Source of the DNA: Stercorarius parasiticus
Taxonomy: Eukaryota; Chordata; Aves; Charadriiformes; Stercorariidae
Assembly: GCA_013396915.1 (NCBI GenBank)
Contig: VWZL01005131.1
Location: 391,531-455,530 of the forward strand
Reading direction: 5' to 3'
DNA: 64,000 nucleotides
The notes under the pieces are model-generated. The model was not told the DNA's origin and did no database searches. It saw only the letters and a program-made list of their open reading frames with translations. This document shows, piece by piece, positions 12,101 to 22,113 of this stretch (the stretch's first letter is position 1; the number at the start of each line of letters is the position of its first letter). A program made the position numbers and the translations under genes.

Positions 12101-14429
12101 TAAATGATGCACTTCAGACTAAGAAATACCTGGAAGTAAACACCTGTGCAAGAGATTTATTTTCTCATTGCAATGTTTTCTATCATAATTGAAAAAATGA
12201 GAAATAAAAATATAATCTGTAGTATAGGAAATCTCTCCTGTATTATAGAAAGAAAATTCTCTTTAAGAAACAGAAGAGGACAATGGGCAGAATGACTGCA
12301 TCTGCACACAATTTCACAATTCCAAGAATGGTTGTTACCCATTTAGTTCTGAAAACACTTTAAAAAGTTAAGTTTCATTATCAGGCAGTTAAATTTCTGT
12401 GCCTGTGCAAACTCAGACATGTCTCAGGCTTCCCCATGTTGTGAGTCCCACCTACTGACACCCTCAGGGTTGTAATAGATGGTGGGCTAGCACACAACTA
12501 TGGATTCTGGTTGCACGCAGACAGTGTGTTTTCTTCTAAATTATCATATCTCTTGTTTTTTAAAACAATACTGATGCTAGGGCGACTAACTGAGATTTTG
12601 TACCTCCTTATTCTGAAGAGATATGAAAGAGTTTCTGACTCCTTTACACTCCCTTGAGTATAGGGAGCTTTTTAGGCTATAGGGCAGACACATATGTGGA
12701 CGTGCATGCATGCTCAGTCTCCCTACACTGCAGCAGCAGACTCAAGCTTCACAGAGATAGAGAGGAAAAGCTAGTGAGTGCCCCTGCATAATACAGCATC
12801 TAGACTACTCCCTGGGTTGTCTGTGCATCCTGATCTATTTTCCTAGGCCCTTATCCAGATCTTTGCCTATCTATTAACTGTTATGAATTTTCCACACAAT
12901 GGAACAAGAAGGAAAATTTTAATTTTAAATAGGATGCCTTACTATAAGCATGCTAATTGATTAACTAAGTACAATATTACAGCAGCTGTCTTTATTCCAT
13001 TTCAAAAGCTCTGGCTTTAAAATCTCATCAAGAAATTCTATCTACAAGCACCAGGCATTAATTATAATTAGTGTGAAACAATTTCATATTCAATTAGTAT
13101 AAACATAAAATTATGTGGGCATATCTATCGTTAGGTGGGATGAGTTCCATTTCTAAGGTCTACACTGCAGGCTATTGAAATATCCAGGGTAGCTCTGAGA
13201 AACAGCATACTCAGAGTTACAGTAAGAATCGAGAAAAAAGGCACCAAATTGGAAATAATACGCATGAGTTTTGGCTGCCATTGTCACTCAAAACATGATT
13301 GAATTGCAATGAAACATAAATCCCTTTAAAGCTGCTGTTTCTGACACCCAGATAAGGTAAAAAAGAGAACTTTTCAGAAGGACTGCTACTTTGACATATA
13401 ATCATCAGCTACAGCTCTGCCTAAATGGCTGGAAATATAAGACAATGGAAGGTCAGAAAGAAACATTCAGAGACATCTCAGGTGTTGGGCTTTGTAATTT
13501 ATTAAGCACCTTAAAATCAATATGAGACTTCAAAGCTGCTTGTGACAAGACTAGAGGTCATACGAGTAGAAGCAGAGTATTGGAAAAATCAACTTCATCT
13601 GCCAGAAAAATTTGGACAACATTAATTGGAAGACATTGCAAATGTCTAATATACCATAGCTAACCTAGGGATGCAAAGCATTTTAACTTTATTAAGATAT
13701 GTAGCTTCCAAAATTACATATAATAGAGGTCATCATTACCTAGGATAAGAGACTGCAATGTGAGGATCAAAAGTAAGTGTAAAATAGACTTGGCTGTCAT
13801 TTACCTACCCAAGGAAATGATGGCACACTGATGAGAAATGCATCCTAAGGGTGGAATCTAAGTATTAAAAATGCAGAAGACCTACAGAACCTCTTTGAGA
13901 TGTGTTAAAGCTTAAACTGTATTAGATGGCTTTAGCTTACTCCAGATAGAAGCAAATGAGTCAAGCCAGACTATGAGCGTACCAGCAAGCCCTGCTGTGA
14001 ATCACGTTATGGAAAATTCCAGTGTCAAATACTGCCAAAAGGCACAACAGCTAAATGCTGTTACACATTTGGAAAAACATCAGCAAATTCTTAAAATCAA
14101 AATAACTTCTTTTTTTCTCTTGAAGTAATGGAATCTTGGGTATGAGGGCATAACATTGAAAAAAGTGCCCAGCTTCATTATGAGAATATTGGTCTTTCAG
14201 CACAAACAGGAATACAGTAAACACTCCCACTCCCTGTCATCAGCCCGTCTTTCCTTTATTGATGCTTTCAAGTTTCAGAATTGTAATTTTCATGATAATG
14301 TACAAATGGGAATACTGAGGCAGATTTATATAAGACATGTTTGATCTCCTTGGGTAACAGGCAACACATCACAGAGCCACACAATATTTTTTAATATTTA
14401 AGGTGGGAGACCTATGACTAAAACTTGAC

Positions 14430-14491
14430 AGAATCATAGAATAGTTTGGTTGGAAAGGACCTTTAAAGGTCATCTAGCCCAACCCCTAGAT
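14430..14491 (-). mobile_element. CR1 LINE 3' tail fragment
   Basis: Read on the minus strand, this is the last ~60 bases of CR1. It contains the TAGATGACCTTTAAAGG-like block and CCTTTCCAACC, then the ATTCTATGATTC terminus at 14431-14441. No coding part remains. Such very short tails are the normal product of extreme 5' truncation during target-primed reverse transcription. Confidence 0.85.
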
Positions 14492-17445
14492 TTGTCCAGA
14501 TTTCCTCTAAATTCCTTCTAGAAGTACTGCTAAAAAGTGTTTTTTATCGTCATTAAGTAAAGGCCTGATAATACATCAGAATTGTAACCATGCCTTTCTC
14601 TGCACTGACTGTAAGGGGAGTTAACAATTTCAGATGCACACATTTGAAGTTAGGTGAAGTGAATCCTCTCTACAGTGATGCCTACATCGGTGCCTACAAT
14701 GCTTAGTGTTAAGATAACCAGCCTAGCTCTTGAAAACTGTATCATCAGCATTGCGGTAGAGTATGGGAAGAACTGCATCAAAATGAGAACAAAAAAGCCC
14801 GAGTGCTGTCCGCTGCTATTGACACACAGCCAAGAGAAACAGTAGATCCCTGGAAGTAGCTGGGAAGAGTGCCTAAGGAGCTAGAAGAACTTCAGTGAGG
14901 GGAGAGGAGAAAGAAGGAGGTGCAACTCCCCTTATTACCAAGCATTTTCCTACCGCTCCGAGTACAGCAGAAGCAGTACATTAACATAGTTCTGTCCAGA
15001 CTAACATAGCCTGCTTCTTACCGTGAGTCACAGCAGTTTTAACTTGTATGAAAGGGCTACTGTGGCACACAGTGATTTAATCTTTCCACACTGAGCTCTC
15101 CCAGTAATAAGCAACCCCAGATCACCGCAGCAAATGTGTTTCAGATGAGGTTATGAGTCATTCTGAGGGAACAAAAGTAGCCCATTTAAGTCTTACTGCT
15201 GCTGAGAACATGTTTCAGAGTCCTTCATGTACAAAATTCTCTCACCACCTGCATCCAGCCAGACCTGTTGTTACTATTTTGTATTTAATAGGATTTCTAT
15301 AACTAGGGAAAAACACCTCATTAGCTGAAGGATTCGCAAATAATACGTAGGCAATTCTCTATGTATTAGGTAATATTCTCTAAGATTTCAAGATGCGTCC
15401 CAGATTTTAAGAGCTGCCACCTCATCATTTAAACTAAAGATTTTGAAGTGCTTTGTAAGTATTAATTATTTAGGCCTCACAACACCTTTGTGACCAAGTA
15501 AATGAGCATTATCAAGGCAATTTCCATTGCTGTCACACAGTTTTAGAGTTGTGATGAAAAGTTGCTCAGGGGTCTAGGCATTAGAAGCTCCGGCTGAAAA
15601 GAACTGCAAGTACATTTGTGTAGAAAGCCAAAAAAGTACAGAAATTGACCCAGAAGGCAGCTTAATTGTTTTCTATTAACATTCGAACTGAATGGCTTTA
15701 TACACGTTTCTTCCCTGAAAATGAACAAGCCACATTTGTAAAGAAAGGTCCTTTTCATTAAAAGGTATTTTTCAATTTAGAGGGAAAGATGGAAACGGAA
15801 CAAGGAAGCAATGACAGAAAGGAGATCTATACCTCATCTTCTTTGTAGGGAAGAGGATCAGAGATACAAAGGTGGCTACTGGCATGGATTGAAAATCCAC
15901 AGCTTTTTGTGCCCCTCTCTGCTTCCAATTAACATGAGGGTAAGTTTTAGAGTAGAGTATATGGTATAGATGGCATGCATAACTCAATCAACCATCTATG
16001 TGTAAGGAAAGGTGTACAGATGAGAGGAAAGGCATACACGTCAGCCACTAAGAACCACCTTTGTCTACTGAGCATGCTCCATACTTACACACTTACGTGC
16101 TATATTTATATCTGTTTTACTTATTCCTATAATAAAAGGATAAAAATAGATTAAAACAAGGGTTATCCCTCCATTAAAAAATCTAGTTAAAAATGTTCAA
16201 CTACAAGTTTTGCTGTGGTCGTCACTGCTGGCACTATCCAAAAAGGTACATCCTGCCTGCAATTAAAGATAGCAAAGAGGACTAGGCTTTACCCCTTGAG
16301 AAGTCACAGGGAATACTTCACAGATAGGTGAAGGGTTATATATCATCACAGAAGGTGAGGATATAGATGGCTTATAAATTACCAGCACAATTACCACCAT
16401 GCAGTATTATTTTTCCATGGCTTCAGTCCTAATGAGCTAATCAAAGAAGATATCACACATTATCTACTTTGTCAGGCAAGTTGTTAAAATACAAAATGTA
16501 ACAAGACTCTACAGTGGAATCACAGAATTCAAACTACTGAAGGTACTTTTGTATATGTCAATTCTACATTCTCTTTAACCAAGACAACTATCTTGTGTCT
16601 TCTGAGCTTTCATTTAGAAATACTTTAGCAGCAAGAAGTGACAACTGTAATCCTCAAAATGTAACTTGGTTTGTTTGGCTAGGAAAGCAAGTCAAGCAGA
16701 AAAAGCAAGTTAAGTTGAACTACAGGAAAGTACAGTATTTGCTCATCAGTTACAGTATTTGTTGCTATTCTTCATGAGTCATAAGAAAACAGTGGTTTTA
16801 TTTCACAAGGAAAATGCAGACTTCCATGAGATGTTATTAGATCTCCTGTTCACTTAACTGAAACTTTCTTGGAACCACTAGTCATACAATGAAAAATCTG
16901 TGTCTGTAATAGAGTGTAATGACAAATGACAATGATCATACTGTTATTCATTATCAATAACAAATAATTAAATAGTGAATGAACCTGACAGAAGACCTTT
17001 AAGATGTTGACAAACTCTATATGGATAAACTGAATGTTTACAACACATCTAATGATTTCATCAGTCTTAATTGTAGCTGTAGGTGGGTGAAAAGCTCACA
17101 TGCTCTAAAAGTAATGAAGAACGTGTCAAATGTTTGAACAGAAACAATTAACTTCAGCCCAAATATTTATTGTTTTGCAAATAATCAGAAACTGGGGAAA
17201 ATTATGGTGTTTGCAAGAGAAAGTCTACTGTGTGCACACAAAAGAAATTTCCTTACACAGCAACTTTGAGTCATAAACTCTTTGAGTATATTTAATATTG
17301 AAAGTTTCCTTCCCCTCACTGCAGAAATATTTACAAAATACCTTGCATTTTAAATAGAAAAAGAATTGCTCAATATTGACAAGCTCACATAACATATGCT
17401 GTTATTACTGACACGTAAACCATATATTCAGTGTTCAAGGTCAGG
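14492..17445. other. Unique noncoding DNA
   Basis: No gene or repeat family is recognised. Reading frames are short and without domains. Confidence 0.6.
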
Positions 17446-17561
17446 GCTTTGAGCAACCTGATCTAGTGGGAGGTGTCCCTGCCCATTGCAGGGGGGTTGG
17501 ACTAAATGATCTTTAAATGCCCCTTCTGACACAAACCATTATATGATTTCTATGATTCTAT
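17446..17561 (+). mobile_element. CR1 LINE 3' tail fragment
   Basis: The copy starts at the very end of ORF2 (GAGCAACCTGATCTAG, encoding SNLI then stop). It continues through the 3' UTR (GTGGGAGGTGTCCCTGCCCA, then a diverged ATCTTTAAA block) and ends in ATGATTTCTATGATTCTAT. It matches the 3' UTR of the 332-1082 copy closely, so both belong to the same or a sister CR1 subfamily. Confidence 0.9.
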
Positions 17562-18689
17562 TGGTTGTACTGTTGATTCTTCTGTATAAAATAGGATTAT
17601 TCCCTGTGTCTTGAAAGGAAGCAACAAAGAGCTGAATGATGTAGCTGCTGAATTGAAGACATACTTTAACAAAAAATCTGTATCTTCAAAAACTGTGTGA
17701 GCAAGTCTATATTTATCAATATTTCTGCATTCTGCTTCGGGAAGACAGAGTAAACAAAGTGTGTAAATGACGGACTACGGTTTTATTAGCTATAACAGTA
17801 AACCCAGCAAGGAACACACATGAAGGTGAAAGCATTTAAAAACATGTTATGATTTGGTGTGGTAGTATGATTATGAAAGGTTTGTATCAGGTTGAACTAC
17901 TTGGCTTCAATGGCTATATTATTCACCTTCATTAAATCTAATTTTAATACTTAAGACTGGACACCTGAAGAGAAGAAAAACATTAAGGATTAGTTCATTG
18001 CATATGCTAAAGAAAAAACTGAGATTCATTAGAGGGTAGAGAGCAAACTGCAAGTTGTCCATGGAAGAAAAAATGCTTCAGGAATTAAGAGGGGTTGCTA
18101 TTAGGAGACTATTGGAAAACTGAATGTCTCTGATTCAAAACCCAGTTCAGAAATCCAGGCTGGAGAGCAAGATAAACAGGGAAGATTTTGGACTTCATGA
18201 CAATCCAAAGTCTTTATGAAAAGCACTCCCAGAAATATTCCAAGCTATTCTTTATAATTGTGAAGAAAACAGTTCCAATGTAATCAGAAAATGATCCTCT
18301 TTACTGGATGCCTCATGACTTCACAGATCAGAAGGACTGAGGTAGGCTTCAAGTTTAATGTTTAAAGAAAGTACATTTTTAAACATCTTTTTAAAAGCCT
18401 TTAACATTTTAAAATCTCTATCTTGCTAAATAGATTCTGAATGGTACTTTTTTGAATAGAAAAAATATCATAATGCAGTAGTCTTCAAAATTTTAATCAG
18501 ACAACAGTATTCAAAGTTTTGAAGACCAATTCAATCAGACAATAGCCTTCAAAGTTTTAATCAGAAAAAACTGGACTCTTGCCTGATGCTTCAAGTTGCA
18601 ATGAATGAGAATTATGATTGTTAAAATAAGGCACATGGATCCCAAGATTACTTTGACCAATATGAAGTCCATGCAATTTTTTTAACTAG
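17562..18689. other. Unique noncoding DNA with a decayed minisatellite
   Basis: There is no gene. The only structure is a three-unit imperfect repeat at 18481-18566, listed separately, just before the CR1 nest. Confidence 0.55.
18481..18566. repeat. Decayed three-copy minisatellite
   Basis: Three imperfect units share the core TTCAAAGTTTT followed by AATCAGACAA or AATCAGA. They start near 18484, 18510 and 18547. Spacing is uneven, so this is an old local duplication rather than an active array. Confidence 0.55.
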
Positions 18690-19003
18690 GAATGGTGAAG
18701 AAAGGAGATGGCTACCCCCTATTAAGTGAGGAATAGGTGGCCCATGTTGGAAAGCAAACAGTGCTGGGGGATGTGGACAAGACAGGCCTTGTAATCAACA
18801 AAAGAGCCTACGGGGGCCCCATCCTGATATGAAGAAAGCCAAATTCATTTGAAGTTTAATCTGGTGAGGGGTGTGAAGGGCAACAAGAAGGGCTTGTACA
18901 GGTATATTAGCAGCAAAATGAAGACGAGGGAAAATACGGGTCCACTGATGAATGGGGCAGGAGACCTGGTCACAAAGACCATGAAGAATGCCAAGACACT
19001 CAA

Positions 19004-19094
19004 TGTATCCAACCTCCCCCCCACAGCAGGGGTTGGAACTAGATGATCTTTAAGGCCCTTTCCAATCTGAACCATTTTATGATTCTATGATTCT
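19004..19094 (+). mobile_element. Younger CR1 3' tail nested in older CR1
   Basis: The last ~90 bases of a CR1 of the ATTCTATG subfamily (AACTAGATGATCTTTAAGG, TTCCAATCTGAACC, ATTTTATGATTCTATGATTCT) sit between two ORF2 pieces of the older element. Upstream ends at ...NAKTLN and downstream resumes at ...FTGKICHQ, adjacent positions in CR1 ORF2. The tail therefore interrupts the older element rather than terminating it. The 5' edge is uncertain by about ten bases. Confidence 0.8.
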
Positions 19095-20294
19095 CCACCT
19101 TGGCATTTACTGGTAAGATTTGCCATCAGTAATGCCAGGCCCCTGAGACCAGTGGGAAATTTTGGAGCAAGTAAGACTTCTCTGCAGTAGAGGAGGATCA
19201 GATTAGGGAACACGTAAACAAACTGGACACACACAAGTCTATAGGACCCGATGGGATGCACCCACAAGAGCTAAGGGAGCTGACCAGTGTCAGAGGACTC
19301 CCTCTATTACTTTTGAAAGACCATGGTGATCAAGGGACATTACTGAGGGCTTGAAGAAAGCAAACGTCACTTCTACCTACAAGAAGGACAAGGAATTACA
19401 TGTTGGTCAGCCTAATCTTGAAACCTGGGAAGGTGGTGGAGAAAATCCTCCTTCAAATAATTTACAAGCATCTTAAGGATAAAAGGTGTAACCCTACAAG
19501 TCAATACAGGGGCCAGTACTATTTAATATTTTCATTAATGACCTGGATGATGGGACAGAGTGCACTCTCAGCAAGTTTGCAATTAATACAAAACTGGGAG
19601 GGGTGGTTGATACATCAGTTACTTGTGCTGTCATTCAGAGAGGCCTAGACAGGTTGCAGAAATGCATTGACTAGGATCTCAGGAAGTTTTTCAAAGGGAA
19701 TTGCAATATTCTGCACCTGGGAAGGAACAACCTCATGCACCCAGAGATGCCAGGGGTTGAAGGCTCAAAAGTAGCTGGGCAGAGAAGGATATGGGGGTCG
19801 TGGTGGAAACCAAGTTGAACGTGAGCCACCAATGTGCCCTTGCAGCTAAGGCAGCCAACAGCTTCCTGGGCTGTACTAAGAAGAGCATAATCAGAAAGTC
19901 AGAGGAGGTGATCCTTCCCCTTCGCTCAACCCTGGTGAGACAGACCTGCAGTGCTGTGTCCAGTACTGAGCTCATCAGTCCAAGAGAGACAGGGACATAC
20001 TGGGACGAATCTAGCAAAGGGCAATGAAGATGATAAAGAGACTGAAGAATCTGACATATAAGAGGAGGCTGAGAGAGCTGGGGTTGGTCAACTTCAATCA
20101 GAAAAGGTTCAGGAAGATTTGATCAATGTTTATATTAATGCATGAAGCAGTTGTATTGAGTTTATGTGGCAAGGTCATGGTAGTGGAGGGGCTGCAGGGG
20201 TGGTTTCTCTGAGAAGGTGCCAGAAGCAGCCCCATGTTTGACAGAGCCAGTTCCAGCTGGCTCCAAGACCAACACACCATTGGCCAAAGCTGAG

Positions 20295-20339
20295 CCAATC
20301 AGTGCTATTGGTAGCACCTCTGTGATAAAATACTTAAAA
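20295..20339 (+). promoter_or_regulatory. LTR core promoter elements (CCAAT and TATA-like)
   Basis: GCCAATC gives CCAAT at 20295-20299, and ATAAAATACTTAAAA (20325-20339) occupies the expected TATA position about 26 bases downstream. This is the U3 promoter of the solo LTR. It could still initiate transcription into the flanking CR1, but nothing shows that it does. Confidence 0.55.
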
Positions 20340-20488
20340 GGTAAAAAAATGCTGTGCAACAGCACTTGGGAGAGAGGAGTGAGGATATGTGAGAGAAACA
20401 ATGATGCAGACGTCAAAGCCAGTGAAGAAGGGGGAAGAGGTACTCCAGGCACCAGAACAGAGATCCCCTTGCAGCCTGTGGAGAAGAC

Positions 20489-20568
20489 CATGGTGGAGCA
20501 GATATCCTCCCTGCAGCCCATGGAGGACCATGGTGGAGCAGATATCCTCCCTGCAGCCCATGGAGGAC
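20489..20568 (+). repeat. Perfect 40-bp tandem duplication inside the LTR
   Basis: Units 20489-20528 and 20529-20568 are identical over 40 bases, each starting CATGGTGGAGCAGATATCC. Degenerate relatives (CCATG.TGGAGCAGG) continue to about 20850, as is usual in the repeat-rich middle of this LTR family. Perfect identity implies a duplication more recent than most of the surrounding substitutions. Confidence 0.9.
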
Positions 20569-21058
20569 GTCACACCAGAGCAGGAAGCTTTGATCCCTTG
20601 GACAGACCATGCTGGAGCAGGCTCCTGGCATGAACCGTGACCTGTGGAGAGAAGCCCATTCCAGAGAAGGTTTTGTGGCAGGACCTGTGACACTGTGGGG
20701 GACCCATGCTGGGACAGTCCATTCCTGAAGGATTGTACACTGTGGAAAGGACCTATTCTGGAGCACTTTGTGAAGAACTGCAACCCATGGGAAGGTCTCA
20801 CATTAGAGAAGTTCATGAAGGACTGTATCCTGCGTAAGGGATCCCACATTGGAACAAGAGAAGAGAATGAGGAGGAAGAAGTGGCAAAGACAAAGTACTA
20901 TGGACTTGTCGCAACACCCATTTCCCATTCCTCATGTGCCACTCGGAGGAGGTAGAGGAGTTGTGAGTGAAGATAAGTCTCTGAAGAAGGGAGGGGTGGA
21001 GGGAAGTTGTTTTTAGATTTGTTCTTTTTTCTCATTATCTTACTCTGTTTTGATTGGT

Positions 21059-21064
21059 AATAAA
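21059..21064 (+). terminator. LTR polyadenylation signal
   Basis: AATAAA follows TGATTGGT and precedes TTAAATTAATTTCCC. The same TTGG(T/C)AATA(A/G)ATTAAATTAA block recurs in the LTR fragment near 45.75 kb, which supports its role as the conserved R/polyA region. Confidence 0.6.
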
Positions 21065-22095
21065 TTAAATTAATTTCCCAACGTCTGTTTTGCCTGTGAT
21101 GGAAATTGCTGAGTGATCTCCCTGTCCTTATCTCGACCCACAAGTTTTTTCATCGTATTTTCTCCCCCTGTCCTGTTGAGGAGGGAGACTGATAGAGTGG
21201 CTTCATGGGCACCTGGCAGCCAGCCAAGGTCAACCCACCACAGCAGGCAGTAAAGGAGATGGAGCCAGACTGTTCTCAGTGGCATCCAGTGCAAGAACAA
21301 GAGACAATGGGCACAAACTGAAACACAGGAAATTATGTTAAAACATAAGAAAAAGCCTATTTATTGTGAGCGTGGCTGAACACTGAAACAGATTGCACAG
21401 AAAGGATGTGGAGTCTCCATCCTTGGAGGTATTCAAAACCCAGCTGGACACAACCTGAACCAACCTGTTTTATTTAACCCCATTTTGTGGAAGAGGATTG
21501 GACTAGATGTCCTCTAGAGGTTTCTTCCAGCCTCAACTATTCTGTGATTCTGTGAAATGTTAAGCTTTCTGAAGTCGAGTTTAAGTAGGATTTGTGTTGC
21601 ATAGGAATCACATTGGCTCCCTGCAGAAAGGCAAATTTCACTTCTCAGTGTTCAGCTATGCACATGAGCCTGCAAGTTGAGAATATCATTTTAAGATCTT
21701 TAAACACAGTTTAGGGGTAGAAAAGTTAGAAAAAAATAAGTGACCGTTCTTCTATAACGGAGAGCGGTGCATTGTAAATATATAGCAACATACCCATTTA
21801 TATTTACTTTACTGCAATGCAGGAAATGCAGTTAAAATCTTGCAGAAAAGTGTCTTATTCTGTTAATATTCAGCAGTTCTTATTAAATTCAAGATCATGT
21901 CTTGGTCTGATTCATTTATTTTTAAATAGAGAATATTTTCTTAACCTTGAGAACATTGCTTGAAAGAACAAAATATTTCTACAGGCAAATATGGTGAAAA
22001 TTAAACTCTGGCTTGTGTATACAAAGGCAGGAAATACTAACGCCTTAAAATAACCAAAGCATATGGTAATGACTGATGTGAAGAGCAAACTGTAA

Positions 22096-22113
22096 AATAA
22101 TAATAATAATAAT
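22096..22113. repeat. (AAT)6 microsatellite
   Basis: Six perfect AAT units. Confidence 0.95.

Larger units (their letters stand above)
3335..14429. other. Long unique A/T-rich noncoding stretch
   Basis: About 11 kb without a recognisable gene or transposon. The reading frames here are short and show no familiar domain. Small structures listed separately are tandem palindromes at 7831-7878, octamer motifs at 8733-8760 and a pyrimidine/(CA)n tract at 9101-9132. Three related TTCCTnnnAGGAA-like palindromes cluster at 5891-5965. A G-rich tract (runs of 4, 5 and 6 G) lies at 11425-11441, and a perfect 12-base palindrome TAATTATAATTA at 13059-13070. Confidence 0.6.
20152..21242 (+). mobile_element. 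Solo LTR of an avian endogenous retrovirus
   Basis: A complete LTR of about 1.09 kb starts TGTATTGAGTTTATGTGG and ends AAGGTCAACCCACCACA, with no retroviral genes beside it. I recognise these ends and the internal GAGCAG-type repeats as a common avian ERV LTR. It is flanked by GCAGT (20147-20151) and GCAGG (21243-21247), a 4-of-5 match consistent with the 5-bp target duplication of ERVL-type elements. U3 has a CCAAT box (20295-20299) and a TATA-like run (20325-20339). AATAAA lies at 21059-21064. It sits inside the old CR1 in the same orientation. Loss of the interior fits recombination between two LTRs. Family assignment to ERVL rather than ERVK is uncertain. Confidence 0.92.
18840..21450 (+). 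pseudogene. CR1 ORF2 remnant, heavily broken
   Basis: The ORF2 frame is shattered by stops, indels and both nested insertions. Between the text homologous to the RT N-terminal part (ends near 19497, ...KHLKDKRCN) and the QGSVLGP-like motif (near 19505) roughly 100 residues of the RT core are missing. The metal-binding FADD box that should read FADDTKLGG reads FAINTKLGG at about 19574-19600, so both catalytic aspartates are gone. After the LTR the coding similarity resumes at 21247 in the same orientation. No function remains. Confidence 0.85.
18690..21555 (+). mobile_element. Old CR1 LINE interrupted by two younger insertions
   Basis: Parts of one CR1 copy appear in correct order across this interval. 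They are the segment before the RT (GVKGNKKGLYRYISSK...NGAGDLVTK), the start of the RT (LDTHKSIGPDGMHPQELREL), fragments of the palm (LFNIF.NDLDDG, then CTLSKFA), the C-terminal tail (LHLGRNN, then LNVSHQCALAAKAANSFLGC), the post-RT end (DGARLFSVAS-like, 21257-21290) and the 3' UTR ending CTATTCTGTGATTCTGTGA at 21537-21555. A CR1 tail (19004-19094) and a solo LTR (20152-21242) split it. The terminal octamer is the TTCTGTGA variant, not the ATTCTATG of most other copies, and divergence is much higher, so it is an older subfamily. The left boundary (18690-18840) is approximate. Confidence 0.88.

Noticed and set aside
16518..16550. GGAATCACAGAATTC resembling a CR1 terminus
   Set aside because: Only about 12 bases agree and the CCTTCCAACC and ATCTTTAAGG blocks that should follow are absent.
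20162..20955. Several overlapping frames of 100-171 codons
   Set aside because: All lie inside the G/C-rich repeat section of the solo LTR, where both strands are open by composition; LTRs do not code for protein there.
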